Of a DNA stretch of 7,845 bases, positions 6,458 to 7,845 are shown piece after piece. Position numbers and translations under genes: made by a program. Under the pieces are notes generated by a model. It did no database searches. It was not told the DNA's origin and saw only the letters and a list, made by a program, of their open reading frames with translations. The stretch is taken from NCBI GenBank assembly GCA_934358495.1, contig CAKRKO010000098.1:1-7845 (forward strand). Reading direction: 5' to 3'. The stretch's first letter is position 1; each line of letters begins with the position of its first letter. The DNA comes from an uncultured Eubacterium sp. GTDB lineage: Bacteria; Bacillota; Clostridia; Lachnospirales; Lachnospiraceae.

Positions 6458-6522
6458 CATATAGCGAATTCGATACAACAATAGAAAAACGTGTGTGTTT
6501 TATATTCGAGCATGTTGTAAAT

Positions 6523-6564
6523 AAAATACCGATTTCTCGATGATGATGAGAAATCGGTATTTTT
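6523..6564. terminator. Bidirectional intrinsic terminator between parC and the aminopeptidase gene
   Basis: A perfect 16-bp stem (6523-6538 with 6548-6563) closes a 9-base loop GATGATGAT. T-rich tails occur on both strands: TTTTT at 6560-6564 on plus and ATTTTA on minus. It serves both convergent genes. The remaining bases of the 135-bp gap show only short weak inverted repeats. Confidence 0.95.
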
Positions 6565-6592
6565 GCTGTGTAATGTAAAAAATATACTTTTG

Positions 6593-7845
6593 CTAACAGA
6601 AAAATTCCTGTGCAGCCCGTACGAGATATTCGGTATCTTTGACACCGGCTGTCTCATACGGTGAGTGCATGGCCAGCTGAGGAAGTCCGATATCGACGGT
6701 GTTTAATGCGACCTGTGTATTGGAAATATTGCCCAGGGTGGAGCCGCCGGCGATATCAGAACGGTTGGTAAAGGTCTGAACCGGAATATCAGCCTGGTTA
6801 CAAATATCACGAAACATAGCTGCGGATACTGCATCGGTACAGTACTTCTGGTTTGCATTGAATTTGAGGACGATGCCGCCATTCAGATAAGGTCGGTTGG
6901 TCGGGTCTGCCATATCGGTGTGGTTCGGATGGACTGCATGTGCATTATCTGCAGAGAGCATCAGGCTGTTAGCCAGATGAATGCGATAATCCTCACAGTC
7001 GTAGCCTAATACTTCGTGGATACGCTGCAGGGTATCACGTAAAAAAGTAGATGCAGCGCCCTGTTTGGTACCACTTCCGACTTCTTCGTTATCAAATACA
7101 CAATGTAGAGCCAGATAATTGTTTTTTTCTCCGTACAAGAAGCCTTTCATGGATGAAAATGCACATTGTAGATCATCAAGCTGTGGAGCAGAGATGAATT
7201 CTTCGTCAGCTCCCCAGATGCTGGCTGATTCTCTATTATATAAGAAGAGATCGTGTCCGAGTATGTCATCAGTGGATACATGAGCTGCACCGGCAACTGT
7301 TTCCATAAAGGTGTCTTTTGCTGTACTCATGCCGTAGAGTGGAAGCATGTCTTTTTGCGCATTATATTTGTAGCCGCTGTTTACTTCACGATTCATGTGG
7401 ATGGCCAGGTTTGGAATCATGACCAGATCACGGTCTACATTGACCAGTCTGCTTTCGAGCGTTCCGGTAGATGGATTTTTGATGATCAGACGTCCGGCTA
7501 CGGAAAGCGGACGGTCAAACCAAGGCGCAAAAATCATGCCGCCGTAGCGTTCCACATTGAGTTTGATATAGTGCTTTTCAACTTCCATTTCTGGATTTTC
7601 CTTGATCTTAAAGGAAGGAGAGTCACTGTGGCTGGCCATGATGCGCATAACGTTAAACCCATTTTCCGGGATAGAAAAAGCAATGATGGATGAGTCATTG
7701 CGTGTGACAAAATACTGTCCGCCGGCTTTCAGATTCCAGCGCTCATTTTCTGCCAGAGCGGTAAATCCATTTGCCAGAAACTCTTTTTTCATTGTGTCTA
7801 CTGCATGAAAAGCAGATGGACTTGTCTTTATAAACTGTATTAATT
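6593..7845 (-). CDS. M18 family metallo-aminopeptidase, 5' end cut by the window edge
   Basis: This is a cytosolic zinc aminopeptidase of the aspartyl/DNPEP-like M18 family, which removes N-terminal residues from peptides. The frame does not begin at the Met encoded at 7790-7792: it stays open to the right edge and adds LIQFIKTSPSAFHAVDT, the usual M18 N-terminus with its FHAV motif. About 416 residues are visible and roughly ten more should lie outside. Counting from that Met, the family motifs are HSDSP (55-59, Zn ligand His), APQLDDL (202-208, bridging Asp), FDNEEVGS (233-240, catalytic and ligand Glu), SADNAHAVHPN (280-290, ligand Asp), GGSTLG (349-354) and AMHS (374-377, ligand His). All expected active-site residues are present. 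It is convergent with parC and its promoter is outside the window. Related bacterial genes are sometimes named apeA or apeB; I cannot choose between them. Confidence 0.95.
   Translation of the reverse strand, partial: LIQFIKTSPSAFHAVDTMKKEFLANGFTALAENERWNLKAGGQYFVTRNDSSIIAFSIPENGFNVMRIMASHSDSPSFKIKENPEMEVEKHYIKLNVERYGGMIFAPWFDRPLSVAGRLIIKNPSTGTLESRLVNVDRDLVMIPNLAIHMNREVNSGYKYNAQKDMLPLYGMSTAKDTFMETVAGAAHVSTDDILGHDLFLYNRESASIWGADEEFISAPQLDDLQCAFSSMKGFLYGEKNNYLALHCVFDNEEVGSGTKQGAASTFLRDTLQRIHEVLGYDCEDYRIHLANSLMLSADNAHAVHPNHTDMADPTNRPYLNGGIVLKFNANQKYCTDAVSAAMFRDICNQADIPVQTFTNRSDIAGGSTLGNISNTQVALNTVDIGLPQLAMHSPYETAGVKDTEYLVRAAQEFFC

Noticed and set aside
6475..6518. Short inverted repeats (ACAACA/TGTTGT and AAAAC/GTTTT) after parC
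   Set aside because: Stems of 5-7 bp with long or AT-only pairing are expected by chance; the perfect 16-bp terminator just downstream explains the region.
7253..7693. Plus-strand open frame opposite the aminopeptidase
   Set aside because: It is antisense to a strongly conserved M18 gene and shows no recognisable protein features.
1..7845. A wholly new defence, toxin or mobile system
   Set aside because: Every long gene is accounted for by known families or architectures; no transposase, toxin-antitoxin, CRISPR or phage signal is visible.

Overview
The window looks like chromosomal core DNA of a moderate-GC Gram-positive anaerobe, most likely a Clostridia member close to Lachnospiraceae. 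The basis is strong AGGAGG-type ribosome binding sites, a sigma/anti-sigma-like membrane protein followed by a DUF4349 lipoprotein, a Gram-positive type LexA-like box, and an M18 aminopeptidase of the Clostridia style. The genus cannot be fixed from the sequence alone. No insertion sequence, phage gene, tRNA, rRNA or CRISPR array was seen.

Layout. Positions 1-25 hold what is probably the last few codons of a sigma-factor gene. Next comes a GTG-started single-pass membrane protein (33-881) built like an anti-sigma factor with an external Ig-like domain. It is followed by a DUF4349-type lipoprotein (949-1974) that is probably in the same operon, ending at a strong intrinsic terminator (1999-2031). 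A new promoter overlaps that terminator, and a LexA-like dyad (2053-2070) lies just in front of parE (2090-4012). A 204-bp gap rich in hairpins separates parE from parC (4217-6457). The subunit A protein lacks the GyrA box and the subunit B protein has several ParE-like residues, so the pair is best read as topoisomerase IV-like rather than as the housekeeping gyrase. A perfect 16-bp bidirectional terminator (6523-6563) separates parC from a convergent M18 aminopeptidase gene on the minus strand. That gene runs off the right edge, because its reading frame continues past the internal Met at 7792.

How the parts work together. The left block is probably a cell-envelope sensing unit: sigma factor, membrane anti-sigma-like protein and lipoprotein. 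The middle block encodes the two subunits of an ATP-dependent type IIA topoisomerase that decatenates or relaxes DNA, possibly induced in the SOS response. The right gene is an independent cytosolic peptidase.

The least ordinary features are four. Two neighbouring genes each have a degenerate copy of their own 3' coding end just past the stop codon. The parE-parC gap has a cluster of GATCCGGATC-type palindromes. A LexA-like box lies before parE. The ParC quinolone pocket has Gly at the usual acidic position. I found no convincing wholly new system.
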